Shown here piece by piece: positions 8,739-16,859 of a stretch of 64,000 nt of DNA. Both the position numbers and the translations under genes were made by a program. Position 1 is the first letter of the stretch. Each line of letters begins with the position of its first letter. This stretch comes from DASXVX01 sp036504075. GTDB lineage: Bacteria > Bacillota > Sulfobacillia > Symbiobacteriales > Symbiobacteriaceae. The notes below the pieces were generated by a model. It was given only the letters and a program-made list of their open reading frames with translations, had not been told where the DNA came from and made no database searches. The DNA is taken from positions 1-64,000 of the forward strand of contig DASXVX010000072.1 in assembly GCA_036504075.1 (NCBI GenBank). Direction: 5' to 3'.

Positions 8739-8768
8739 ATATTACCAGCATTTGTAAGATACGGTCAA
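8739..8768 (-). promoter_or_regulatory. Sigma-A-type promoter of the TPR-peptide operon
   Basis: On the minus strand TTGACC (8763-8768) and TAATAT (8739-8744) are separated by 18 bases, 45 bases upstream of the TTG start. Confidence 0.7.
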
Positions 8769-8916
8769 GCGGTAAACTGAATTTCGCGTTCCAATTCTGA
8801 CTAGTACCCCGACACTACCCCGGAATACTGTAGCCGCCAGGTCCCTGCGCCCGGATAGACCTGACGGCTTTCCGGGTGCAGGTCTGTGCTGCCGGTGCGA
8901 TGCCAAACCACATGGC

Positions 8917-9573
8917 TCAACCGGTCAGGGCGTCGATCACGTCGTCGAGGGAGGCCTGAGTAGGGATGACAAACGTGCCGGACCTCAGGCGGGTGTCTAC
9001 CCCCCGCTCGGTGACCCGGTCCAGGAATGCGTTCTCGTCGGCGATGAGTCCGTCCGTCTTGAGCCTGGCAGCGATAGTGGGCGCCATGTCGCCTGGTTCG
9101 ACCGTGAAAGTGACGTTGGCGGGCCTGGGCGGCGGGGCGGCCGGGGTCGTGCCCGCCGGCGGCGCGGCCGTGCCCGGCGTGGTGCCTGGCTTCGTGGCCC
9201 CGCCCGGAGCCGGGGCCACGCCCGGAGCCGGTCCGGCCGCCGGGCCGGCGGGCTCGCGGCCGGACCGCGGGGGCAGTGGCGTCGCCGGGCCAGGCATGAC
9301 CAGCATCACCGCCCAGGCGACCACCAGCCCGGTCCCCAGACCCACCAGCAATCCCTGCCGGAAGCGGCGGCTGCCCCGCTCCCCCTGGCGGGCCAGCTCT
9401 TCGGCCCGCTCGATGGGCTGCCCGAGAATCGCCCAGGCCTCGTCCCGAGACTCAGGCAACTTTCCCTCCCGGGCGCCAGGCTGGGCAGTGGCCGGCCTAT
9501 CCCAGAGTCCAACACCTGCGATCACGATGCCAATAATTGCGAGGAGCCAGGTCACGACCAGTCCCCCTGTCAT
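8917..9573 (-). CDS. Membrane protein with YceG/MltG-like C-terminal segment
   Basis: Two membrane segments (near the N-terminus and about residue 95 of the longest reading) flank a short charged cytoplasmic region. A long Pro/Ala/Gly-rich linker follows, then about 70 residues resembling the LysM-like N-terminal part of YceG/MltG: FTVEPGDMAPTIAARLKTDGLI, then FLDRV, then LRSGTFVIP. The catalytic transglycosylase domain of MltG is absent. It may bind wall or regulate wall enzymes at the membrane. Start is uncertain: ATG at 9573, an upstream ATG at 9594, or GTG at 9555 behind AGGGGG. Confidence 0.65.
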   Translation of the reverse strand: MTGGLVVTWLLAIIGIVIAGVGLWDRPATAQPGAREGKLPESRDEAWAILGQPIERAEELARQGERGSRRFRQGLLVGLGTGLVVAWAVMLVMPGPATPLPPRSGREPAGPAAGPAPGVAPAPGGATKPGTTPGTAAPPAGTTPAAPPPRPANVTFTVEPGDMAPTIAARLKTDGLIADENAFLDRVTERGVDTRLRSGTFVIPTQASLDDVIDALTG

Positions 9574-9683
9574 ACGCTCTTGTTTGGATAGCATGCGCAG
9601 AGTAAGCGGCAGGATACGGGGGCATCCCAATTGAAAACTAGGTCAACAGTATCATCCAAAACCGATAGGAGGTTGCTGCCAGT

Positions 9684-10112
9684 ATGGAAGGATATCATTT
9701 TACGGTCGACGAGCGTGTGATCTGGCGCGACCTTGACTCGCTCGGCCACGTCAATAATGCTGTGTATGCGACGTACTTCGAGACCGGGCGGATTGAGTAC
9801 TTCGGCCAGGTAATCGGCGACTACCAGGAGATCAGCAGCCTCATTCTGGCCGAGATCACCGTCACCTACAAGTCGCCCGCCTATCTGGGCGAGACGCTGG
9901 TGATCGGCGTCCGGATTTCAGAGGTCCGCAACTCGAGCTTCATCATGGAATCGCAGATTACCGATCAGAAGACCGGGCGGCTGGTAGCGACCAGCCGGGC
10001 GGTGCTCGTTTGCTTCGACTACACGGCGCAGCGGTCGGTGCCGGTGCCTGCGGCGTGGCGGGACGTGGTCGGCCGGTTCGAAGGTCGGGATTTTTCTGCC
10101 GGGGAGGCGTGA
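9684..10112 (+). CDS. Hotdog-fold acyl-CoA thioesterase (4HBT family)
   Basis: A 142-residue single hotdog domain. The family signature RDLDSLGHVNNAVYATYFE near residue 15 contains the catalytic aspartate and the conserved HVNNA stretch. It probably hydrolyses acyl-CoA or acyl-carrier thioesters in the cytoplasm, YbgC-like. AGGAGG lies upstream of the ATG. The alpha/beta hydrolase gene starts four bases after its stop and an M23 lipoprotein gene follows, so the three are co-transcribed. Confidence 0.85.
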   Translation: MEGYHFTVDERVIWRDLDSLGHVNNAVYATYFETGRIEYFGQVIGDYQEISSLILAEITVTYKSPAYLGETLVIGVRISEVRNSSFIMESQITDQKTGRLVATSRAVLVCFDYTAQRSVPVPAAWRDVVGRFEGRDFSAGEA

Positions 10113-10116
10113 ACAC

Positions 10117-10893
10117 ATGCCGCAGATCGGGCATCAGTACTACGAGGAGCACGGCCAGGGTTTCCCCCTGGTCCTTCTGCACGGCCATACGCTGGACCGG
10201 AGGATGTGGGCGGATCTGATCCCGCCGCTGGCCACCCGGTTCCGGGTGATCACACCCGATCTGGCCGGCCACGGCCGCAGTGGGCAGGCGCCGGACGGCG
10301 ACGCCCTGGCTGACGACCTGGCCGGGTTGCTGAAGCGCCTGTCGATCCCGCGGGCCGCCGTCTGCGGCCTGTCCATGGGCGGCGGCATCGCCGTCAGCTT
10401 TGCGCTCCATTACCCGGAGATGTGCGGCGCCCTGGTACCGGTGGATGCCGCACTCTTTGGCTGGCAGTATACGGACTGGCCCGGCACCCGGCCTTACGTG
10501 AAAATCGCCCGGTCAGAAGGACTCGCCCCCGCGCTGGCCGCCTGGCTGGCCGATCCGCTTTTCGCCCCGGTGCTGGCCTCCGGCGTGGGACCGCAGGTCC
10601 GGCAGATTGTGTCCGAGTTCCCCGGGGAGATCTGGCTCCGGCCCGCAAATCCGCCGGCCCCGCCGGGCCGCCCGGAGGTAGACCGATTGGGCGAAATCGG
10701 CGCGCCGACGCTGGTCGTCGTCGGCGAGCGGGACCTGCCGGACTTCCGCCGCATGGCGGACAAGCTTGCCGCCGAGGTCCCGGGCGCCCGTCTGGCGGTG
10801 GTGCCCGGCGCCGGGCATCTGGTGCCGTTGGAGGCGCCCGCGGCACTCTCCGCCCTCCTGCTCGAATTCCTAACCCCGCTTTCGGGAGCGTGA
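10117..10893 (+). CDS. Alpha/beta hydrolase
   Basis: A 258-residue classic alpha/beta hydrolase. The oxyanion-region HGHTLD near residue 22, nucleophile elbow GLSMGG (serine near 91), acid in VVGERDLPD and histidine in GAGHLVPLE make a complete triad. This pattern fits small-molecule esterases and 3-oxoadipate enol-lactonase-like enzymes; substrate cannot be told. Second gene of the thioesterase operon. Confidence 0.85.
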   Translation: MPQIGHQYYEEHGQGFPLVLLHGHTLDRRMWADLIPPLATRFRVITPDLAGHGRSGQAPDGDALADDLAGLLKRLSIPRAAVCGLSMGGGIAVSFALHYPEMCGALVPVDAALFGWQYTDWPGTRPYVKIARSEGLAPALAAWLADPLFAPVLASGVGPQVRQIVSEFPGEIWLRPANPPAPPGRPEVDRLGEIGAPTLVVVGERDLPDFRRMADKLAAEVPGARLAVVPGAGHLVPLEAPAALSALLLEFLTPLSGA

Positions 10894-10897
10894 TAAC

Positions 10898-11899
10898 GTG
10901 ACCCGCTCCGCCATCTGCCTGGCCCTGGCCGGCTTTCTGCTGGCGGGCTGCACTCTGACCCTCCCCAAAGCCACACCCCCTCAGCCGCCCGCGGCCGCGG
11001 CATCCGCCCCAGCCCCGGCATCCGCCCCAGCCCCGGCAGCGGCCCCGGCCCCGCCGCCCAAACCGCCGGAGCCGCCCCGGGCCGCCATTGAGCCGGCCCG
11101 CGTGCTGCAGGGCGATTTTGCCGTGCTCCGGCTCGACCAGCCGGTGTCCGGCGAAGTGACCGTGCAGGTGCAGGGACTCGCCGAACAGCCCCGGACGTAC
11201 CGGCTCGAAGGACGGCCGGTGGCGTTCATCGGCTTTCCGGCCGCCGCTCGGGTAGGGGTTTACCCCGTGACCGTTACCTGGCCCGACGGTTCCTGGCAGG
11301 GTCAGGTGGAAGTGGTGAAGAAAGCGTTCACCGAAGACCGGCTGGTCGTCTCCCAGGAACTGGAGAACACGTACTACGATCCGCGCTCCGACCAGGAATG
11401 GGCCCGGGTATTCGCCCTGCGCTCCCGCTCCGCCCCCCGCCCGCTCTGGCAGACTCCCTTCCGGGTGCCGCTGGACGGAAAGCTGGACATTACCACGTAC
11501 TTCGGCGAAATCCGCTACGTCAACGGCAAGGAGACCGGGCGCCACAGCGGCATGGACTTTGGGGCCGGCAAAGGCACACCCGTCCACGCTCCCGCCCCGG
11601 GCCAGGTCATTCTGGCGGAGAAGCTGATTCTCTCCGGCAACATGGTGATCATCGACCACGGACTGAACCTGTTCACCGCTTACTACCACTGCGACACGCT
11701 AAAAGTGAAGCCAGGCGACTGGGTGGAGACGGGGCAGGTCATCGGCACCGTTGGCAATACCGGCTTCTCCCTCGGCGACCACCTGCACTGGACCGCCACG
11801 ATCGGCAATACGCCGGTAGACCCGTGGCCGCTCACCCTGATGCCGCCGCTGGGCTTCAGGGGTCCGGCGGCGGAGCCGCTCCGACCGACGCGGTCCTAA
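10898..11899 (+). CDS. M23 family metallopeptidase lipoprotein
   Basis: A lipobox (LLAGC) marks a lipoprotein. A Pro/Ala linker follows, then a central domain (about residues 65-150), then an M23 LytM-type peptidase domain. Zinc ligands are seen in GRHSGMDFG and HLHW. The central domain begins like bacterial Ig-like substrate-presenting modules. The product should cleave peptidoglycan cross-bridges at the outer face of the membrane, or act as a LytM regulator. GTG start with GGGAG upstream, four bases after the hydrolase stop. The intergenic space after it carries the second 62-base palindromic repeat. Confidence 0.88.
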   Translation: MTRSAICLALAGFLLAGCTLTLPKATPPQPPAAAASAPAPASAPAPAAAPAPPPKPPEPPRAAIEPARVLQGDFAVLRLDQPVSGEVTVQVQGLAEQPRTYRLEGRPVAFIGFPAAARVGVYPVTVTWPDGSWQGQVEVVKKAFTEDRLVVSQELENTYYDPRSDQEWARVFALRSRSAPRPLWQTPFRVPLDGKLDITTYFGEIRYVNGKETGRHSGMDFGAGKGTPVHAPAPGQVILAEKLILSGNMVIIDHGLNLFTAYYHCDTLKVKPGDWVETGQVIGTVGNTGFSLGDHLHWTATIGNTPVDPWPLTLMPPLGFRGPAAEPLRPTRS

Positions 11900-11903
11900 T
11901 CCC

Positions 11904-11965
11904 GCCTTTTGCTCCGCAAAAGTCTGCCGGCCACCACGGCGACTGACTCCGTCAGTCGCGAAAAA
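11904..11965. repeat. REP-like palindromic intergenic repeat, copy 2
   Basis: Same 62-base double-hairpin unit as at 2603-2664. It sits between the M23 stop and the bidirectional terminator, in the same orientation. Confidence 0.75.
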
Positions 11966-11968
11966 GAG

Positions 11969-11992
11969 ACACCCCGGGTACTCCCGGGGTGT
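11969..11992. terminator. Bidirectional terminator between M23 and PilZ genes
   Basis: Perfect 10-bp stem acaccccggg / cccggggtgt, with an A-run on one side and a T-containing tail on the other, between convergent genes. Confidence 0.8.
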
Positions 11993-11997
11993 TTGCT

Positions 11998-12645
11998 TTA
12001 CTGTCCTGGGGGCTGGCCCGGTGGTGCAGCGGGCTTTGGAACGCCCATGGTCCGCTCCAGCGTGAACAGGTAATAGGTAAGAGCGGTCTGAACCTTCTCT
12101 GGCACATTCAGAAACCGCACGCCGGCCATCTTGTTCCGGCCTTTCCAGTCGCTCCAGACGATTCGGCCGTCCAGCGCCAGTGTCTCGTCTCCCAGTTGGA
12201 GAAACAGCGCGAGCGTGGCACCCCGGGGCAAGAGCACCGGCGTAACCATGGCGAGGCCGCCGGCGGATAAGTCGATGGTCACCGTCTGGTCGCCGATCGG
12301 CTCGGGACCCTGCAGCACATAGGAAACGTTAAGAGCGACTCGCAACCGGTTGGTCTGACGCCGCTCTTTTTTTTGCATGTGCCGCGGTTCGGCGAAGACC
12401 ATGCACCTGGGAGTGGCCAGGTAGCCCAACACATGGCTCTCGAACTCCACCAGCGTATCCTGAAAGACGAAGAAGGCCGAAAATGGCGTGCCCGGGAGTA
12501 CGGCGAACTCCTTCTGCAGAATTTGCGGAACGGTACTGCAGATGCCATACTCATGCTGCCCCAGCATAATGGAAAGAAACTCGCGGATCTCGCCGTCCTG
12601 TTCTACGACCAGTGTCATGGGCGTGTTCGGCGTCAGTTGCACCAT
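11998..12645 (-). CDS. PilZ domain protein (YcgR-like)
   Basis: About 215 residues. An N-terminal YcgR/YpfA-type beta domain (about 1-95) precedes a PilZ domain. The cyclic di-GMP-binding motifs are present: an RxxxR-type element in RRQTNRLRV and DLSAGG for D/NxSxxG. It should bind cyclic di-GMP and modulate motility or another output. The ATG start at 12645 has GGGAGGTG four bases upstream. It is a paralogue of the next gene; each has its own start signals and the pair sits beside a chemoreceptor, suggesting a motility function. Confidence 0.85.
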   Translation of the reverse strand: MVQLTPNTPMTLVVEQDGEIREFLSIMLGQHEYGICSTVPQILQKEFAVLPGTPFSAFFVFQDTLVEFESHVLGYLATPRCMVFAEPRHMQKKERRQTNRLRVALNVSYVLQGPEPIGDQTVTIDLSAGGLAMVTPVLLPRGATLALFLQLGDETLALDGRIVWSDWKGRNKMAGVRFLNVPEKVQTALTYYLFTLERTMGVPKPAAPPGQPPGQ

Positions 12646-12737
12646 TTCACCTCCCTGCGAAAGGCGCGGGAGACTCTTCACCTACAACTCATTGTAATAG
12701 CTGGCATGAAGACCTGAGTCATGCGGATACCGAAAAA

Positions 12738-12776
12738 GGGAAGCTCCGGGCCGGTCACCGGCCTGTGTGGCTTCCC
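12738..12776 (-). terminator. Terminator overlapping the end of the second PilZ gene
   Basis: Outer stem gggaagc / gcttccc around an inner GC-rich hairpin, with AAAAA at 12734-12738 giving a U-run on the minus strand. The stem overlaps the last codons. Confidence 0.65.
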
Positions 12777-13405
12777 TGTCCCTCTTGTCCTGACCCCCGC
12801 GGTCCCAGTTGCCGTTCCAGGTTGAACATGAACAGCGCCAGCACCCGCGCTGTTGTCTCCGATACGTTCCGGAACTCGACGCCGGTAGTGTGAAGCCGCC
12901 CGCGGAAGCCACACCAGGCGACTCGTCCCTCCAAGTTGTAACTCCCGCTCGGCAGCGTCAGAAAAACCGACACCCACGTCCCGATTGGGAGTTCCAGGTC
13001 CGAAAGGATGCCAACGCCCCCCAGGCTGATATCGACGGTGTTGGTCCGCTCACCGGTGACCTGCGAACCACGGGTCATGTAGCCAACCGGCAGTTCCACG
13101 GGCAGGCGGAGGGACTCCCGCCGTTCATTCCGCAGGAGTTCCTTGGGTTCGGCCAGCACCATAGTCGGCGGCGATGTCTCCTGATAGCCCAGCACGTACG
13201 ACTCAAACTGGACCGGAAGCCGCCCGTTCAGGTACTGAACCACTACCTTTGTGCCCGCCGGCACCGCATAGGCCCGCTGGAGGATTTGCGGCAACGTGGT
13301 GGATATTCCCCAGCGAGTGTGCCCCACGGCAAAGGCGGTGTACCGGTTCGTCCGTTCACCGTCCGTCACGGTTAGCGTCAGACACGTGTTATGCGGGAGT
13401 TGCAT
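12755..13405 (-). CDS. PilZ domain protein (YcgR-like), paralogue
   Basis: A 216-residue paralogue of the neighbour, with the same two-domain plan. The RxxxR element lies in ERRESLRLPV and the D/NxSxxG element in DISLGG. Both proteins share phrases such as PQILQ and VLGY in the N-terminal domain. The ATG at 13405 is preceded by GGGGGTGG. It is a predicted cyclic di-GMP receptor. Duplication beside a methyl-accepting protein suggests that it tunes flagellar or surface behaviour. Confidence 0.85.
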   Translation of the reverse strand: MQLPHNTCLTLTVTDGERTNRYTAFAVGHTRWGISTTLPQILQRAYAVPAGTKVVVQYLNGRLPVQFESYVLGYQETSPPTMVLAEPKELLRNERRESLRLPVELPVGYMTRGSQVTGERTNTVDISLGGVGILSDLELPIGTWVSVFLTLPSGSYNLEGRVAWCGFRGRLHTTGVEFRNVSETTARVLALFMFNLERQLGPRGSGQEGQGSHTGR

Positions 13406-13588
13406 GCTTCCACCCCCTGAGACCCCGCCTGCAGGTGAATCAACTGAACGGCGACATGTGCCCCAATCTTCATTATACCACCTTTTGTCAATCATACAAT
13501 AGTCTAGATGATTTCTATAGCGATCTTCAATCACGTCCAGATGGTCCCAGCACACTGCGCGTGGCTCCGGCGGTCGGGCTGCTTTAGG

Positions 13589-13630
13589 AAGACAAGTGGC
13601 CTTCCCCGGCAGGGAAGGCCACTTGTCTTT
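13589..13630 (-). terminator. Terminator of the chemoreceptor gene
   Basis: Very long stem (aagacaagtggccttcc with its complement) overlapping the stop codon at 13629-13631. Confidence 0.8.
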
Positions 13631-15500
13631 AGCCGACTTTGAAGCGGCTGACCTGTTCCCGGAGATCTCGAGCGATGCGGTCCAGGTCTCCGGCGGCCGC
13701 TGCGATCTCCTCCGACTGCGCGTTGACCTCCTCCACAGCAGCAGAGACCTCTTCGGCCGAAGCGGCGTTCTCCTCGGAGACAGAGGCGATGGCCTGGATG
13801 GCGTCGGTCACCTGCTGAGAGCCGGCCGCAATCAGGCCGGTAGAGGTTGTGGACTGGTGCGTGGCCGCAGTCACGACGCTGGCAGCTTCGGCCACCTGGG
13901 TGCTGTACTCATCCAGCTTGTGCGTGGCCGCCGCAATCGCCTGCGCCTCCCGGGTGGTCTCGGTGACCACCGCCAGGATTTCGCTGAAGGCCCGGCGGGT
14001 CTCTCCGACCAGCCCCACGCCCTGGTTGGCCTGGGAGCCCATCTGTGCCATGGTGCTGACCGCTTTGGCCGTTCCCGCCTGGATAGAGCCGATGAGACCG
14101 GCAATCTCATGGGCCGACTGGCCGGCCCGCTCTGCGAGCTTGCGGACTTCGTCGGCCACCACAGCGAAGCCGCGGCCGTGGTCACCGGCCCGGGCGGCCT
14201 CGATGGCGGCATTGAGGGCCAGCAGATTCGTCTGGTCGGCGATCTCCGTGATCGCCTGGGTAATGGCGCCGATCTGGTCGCCGAGTCGGCCGAGCAGTGC
14301 GACCTGCTGCGCCGTGACCTGTACCGCCTCCCGAATGCCCTCCATCCCCCGAGCGGTCTCCTCTACCACCCCGCCGCCAGTCCGCGCCGTATCCAAGGCC
14401 CGCTGGGAGGAGGCTTCGACGCCCCGGGCCCGGCTGGCCATCTCCTCGATGGCCCCGAGCATCCGGCTAATGGTCACGGTCGACTCCTGGGCGGAGCCGG
14501 CCTGGTCCCGAGAGCCGGCGGCGACCTGCTGAAGTGCAGCCTGCAACTGCGAGACCGTCTCGAGGACTTCCTGGACCGACTGGACTTGCGTGGCGGCGCC
14601 CTGGGCCACCTGCATGACGATGTCGCTGACCCCCTGCGCCGATACGGCCACCTGCCCGGTGGTCTCATTCAGCGATTCGGCCGACTCGGCCACCGCCCGG
14701 CTGGAGGAACTCACCCGCACAATCAAATCCCGGAGGTTTCGCACCATCAGGTTGAAGGTCCGGGTCACGTCCCCGGTCTCGTCGTTGGCCCGGATTTTGA
14801 GTTCCGACACGGTCAGGTCGCCCTCGGCCACGGCCCGGGCCATGGCCGCCAGATTGCGGATGGGCCTGGTCAGTGCGCCCGCCATGACCAGCGAGAAAAT
14901 CAGACCAAGGATGGAAACGCCCGCACCCGTGATCAACAACCACCGCTGATTCTTGTCCGCCGCGGTGTCCGTGGCCACCAGCCCGGTCGCAACCGCATCG
15001 GTGTGGCCCTTGGCGAGTTGCGTCGCCAGGTTGACGGCCTGCGAAAGCTTGGGCATCGCCCGGTTGTTGAGAATCAGGAGCGCCCCGTCGCGGTCCCCGC
15101 TCCGCATGGCTTCCAGGGCCTTCACGCCAAGGTCGCTGTAGTCTGCAATGTATTGCTTGAGCTGCTGGAACTCCCCATGGCCCTGCTCCCCGGAGGGGGT
15201 GTCAATGAGTGATTCCAGCGCCGTGCCGATTTCCTGGCCCGCCGCCAGGTAGTCCCGGATCAGCGCGTCGTCGGAATAGACATGGTACCCCCGGAGGTCC
15301 GACGCCTGCCGGTAGGTCAGCCCCACAATCCGAGTCAGCTTTTCCGCCTGACCCTGTCCGAGCTGAACGGTATGCAGTTGGACTCGAATCTGGTTCACCG
15401 ACCGGATGGCCATGAGTCCCACGCCACCCAGGAGCAGGATCAGCCCGGCGAAGCCGACGAGCAGCTTGACGAAAATCGACACGCGAACCCGCATGAGCAT
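13629..15500 (-). CDS. Methyl-accepting chemotaxis protein
   Basis: A 623-residue transducer. A first membrane segment (about 10-30), a 150-residue extracellular four-helix-bundle sensor (4HB_MCP type), a second membrane segment (about 188-210), HAMP, then a long cytoplasmic coiled coil. The signalling tip EIADQTNLLALNAAIEAARAG is intact, followed by GRGFAVVADEVRKLAER. It should signal to CheA/CheW. There are no che genes nearby, so it is an orphan receptor. ATG start with a GGGGCGG-type site. A minus-strand hairpin with an eight-U tail at 15650-15681 lies 150 bases upstream. Confidence 0.93.
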   Translation of the reverse strand: MLMRVRVSIFVKLLVGFAGLILLLGGVGLMAIRSVNQIRVQLHTVQLGQGQAEKLTRIVGLTYRQASDLRGYHVYSDDALIRDYLAAGQEIGTALESLIDTPSGEQGHGEFQQLKQYIADYSDLGVKALEAMRSGDRDGALLILNNRAMPKLSQAVNLATQLAKGHTDAVATGLVATDTAADKNQRWLLITGAGVSILGLIFSLVMAGALTRPIRNLAAMARAVAEGDLTVSELKIRANDETGDVTRTFNLMVRNLRDLIVRVSSSSRAVAESAESLNETTGQVAVSAQGVSDIVMQVAQGAATQVQSVQEVLETVSQLQAALQQVAAGSRDQAGSAQESTVTISRMLGAIEEMASRARGVEASSQRALDTARTGGGVVEETARGMEGIREAVQVTAQQVALLGRLGDQIGAITQAITEIADQTNLLALNAAIEAARAGDHGRGFAVVADEVRKLAERAGQSAHEIAGLIGSIQAGTAKAVSTMAQMGSQANQGVGLVGETRRAFSEILAVVTETTREAQAIAAATHKLDEYSTQVAEAASVVTAATHQSTTSTGLIAAGSQQVTDAIQAIASVSEENAASAEEVSAAVEEVNAQSEEIAAAAGDLDRIARDLREQVSRFKVG

Positions 15501-15649
15501 GGTGACCGCCCCTTATAAGAAAGTGCAGCAGGTTGAATGAAATAATTCCAGGGAAGCCGAACCGGGGTGGAATCAGCTTCCTCAAGTATACCATCGCGGA
15601 AACCTGATACTCCTTTCGCCGAAATAACCTGGATGGACCTGCCACGCGG

Positions 15650-15681
15650 AAAAAAAACCAGGGCGCTGCCCCCGGCGCTGG
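15650..15681 (-). terminator. Minus-strand terminator upstream of the chemoreceptor gene
   Basis: Imperfect GC stem (ccagggcgc / ggcgctgg with a two-base bulge) followed on the minus strand by eight U. No minus-strand gene ends here, so it may stop readthrough from the ABC permeases antisense to the GDT1-like gene, or attenuate the receptor transcript. Confidence 0.55.
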
Positions 15682-15789
15682 TCCACTGTCGTGTAGATTC
15701 CTTGCGGATTGCGGTTCTAGCGCGACCACCTCGTCCGTACCCTTCTCTGACCAACCGTTGACGAACATGCCGGCAGGGGGGACCCGCTT

Positions 15790-16065
15790 TTGGACTGGAA
15801 ATCGGGGCTGCTCAGTTTTGCGATCATTTTCTTCGCCGAATTAGGCGACAAGACCCAGCTCATGATCATGTCCATGTCCGCCCGCTCGAAATCGCCCCAG
15901 ATGATTTTCTTCGGGGCGGCCGCTGCGCTGATTGCCTCGTCGCTGGTAGCGGTACTGGCAGGCGAGGCCTTCTTGCGGGCCGTACCCCTTCGGATGGTTC
16001 GCTTTGGCTCGGGTGTCGCGTTCGTGGGCATCGGGAGCCTGCTGCTTTTCCGGTCGTTCAGGTAG
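15790..16065 (+). CDS. GDT1/UPF0016 family transporter half
   Basis: A 91-residue hydrophobic protein with about three membrane segments. The family signature E-x-G-D-[KR]-[TS] appears once, in FAELGDKTQL. Full-size GDT1/MntX proteins carry two such repeats and move Mn2+ or Ca2+. A single-repeat form presumably acts as a homodimer. TTG start with GGGGG upstream. It lies alone on the plus strand, convergent with the ABC permeases. Confidence 0.8.
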   Translation: MDWKSGLLSFAIIFFAELGDKTQLMIMSMSARSKSPQMIFFGAAAALIASSLVAVLAGEAFLRAVPLRMVRFGSGVAFVGIGSLLLFRSFR

Positions 16066-16072
16066 GACGGTG

Positions 16073-16855
16073 TCAATTGCCGGTGGACTGGTAATGGCGC
16101 ACGCCGAACGCCCAGCATCTGAGACCGACGAGAAGCGCCAGCGGGGCCGTGACAAATGGAACAGCCAGGTAGAACGGCGCGCCGCCTTTCCCCAGGGCGT
16201 AGGTGAGGGGCACATAACCCCAGGTCAGCACCGGGAGGAACGTGGTGAATAGCCGCCGTAGCCACAGCGGGAAGATATCTGCGGGAAAGTTGGCCGCCGT
16301 CATTGGCGCATTCAGCGCGAAAATCTGCAATTCATCAATCCGGGTCACCCAGAAACCCGCGGTCGCCGTCAGCAGGGCAATCGCCATGACGATGCAGGCG
16401 CCGGCCAGCGGCAGCAGGCAGGCGTAAACGACCAGCCAGGCGGGCGCACCCTGGGCCAACACGCCCCGGACCCCCACGAGCAGCACCAGATAGCCCTGGG
16501 CTACGGCGCCCACCCGGCCCAGGTCGAAGTTGCGGGTCAGCAGCAGCGCCAGTGGCGGCCACGGGCGGACCAGGAGGCTGTCGAACTCTCCGCTCACCAG
16601 GTAGGACTCAAAGGCGTACAACTCGGAGCCGAAGGTCCGAAATAGTCCGAAGGCCGCGGATGTGGCACCCGCCAGCATCGCCACTTCGTAAAGATTCCAC
16701 CCGGCGATCACATGGTACCGGTAGAGCAGGGCGGCGGCGGTCAGGAAATCCCCGGCGGTAAGCAGTCCGTACATGATCGTCGACACGATAAAGTCCAGCT
16801 TGTACTGCAGGCGGGCCCGCAGGCCGGCGCCCAGAAGATGGAAATAAAGGGCCAT
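16073..16855 (-). CDS. ABC-2 type permease, second of a pair
   Basis: 260 residues with about six membrane segments, of the DUF990/ABC2_membrane_6 type (phrases FESYLVSGEFDSLLVRP and TAANFPADIFP). These permeases export unknown substrates together with a sibling permease and an ATPase. It starts four bases after the stop of the upstream permease. No ATP-binding gene is next to the pair, which is unusual. Confidence 0.8.
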   Translation of the reverse strand: MALYFHLLGAGLRARLQYKLDFIVSTIMYGLLTAGDFLTAAALLYRYHVIAGWNLYEVAMLAGATSAAFGLFRTFGSELYAFESYLVSGEFDSLLVRPWPPLALLLTRNFDLGRVGAVAQGYLVLLVGVRGVLAQGAPAWLVVYACLLPLAGACIVMAIALLTATAGFWVTRIDELQIFALNAPMTAANFPADIFPLWLRRLFTTFLPVLTWGYVPLTYALGKGGAPFYLAVPFVTAPLALLVGLRCWAFGVRHYQSTGN

Positions 16856-16859
16856 ACGC

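Noticed and set aside
13596..15212. 538-codon open frame antisense to the chemoreceptor
   Set aside because: Histidine- and glycine-rich mirror of MCP coding sequence, overlapping the terminator.
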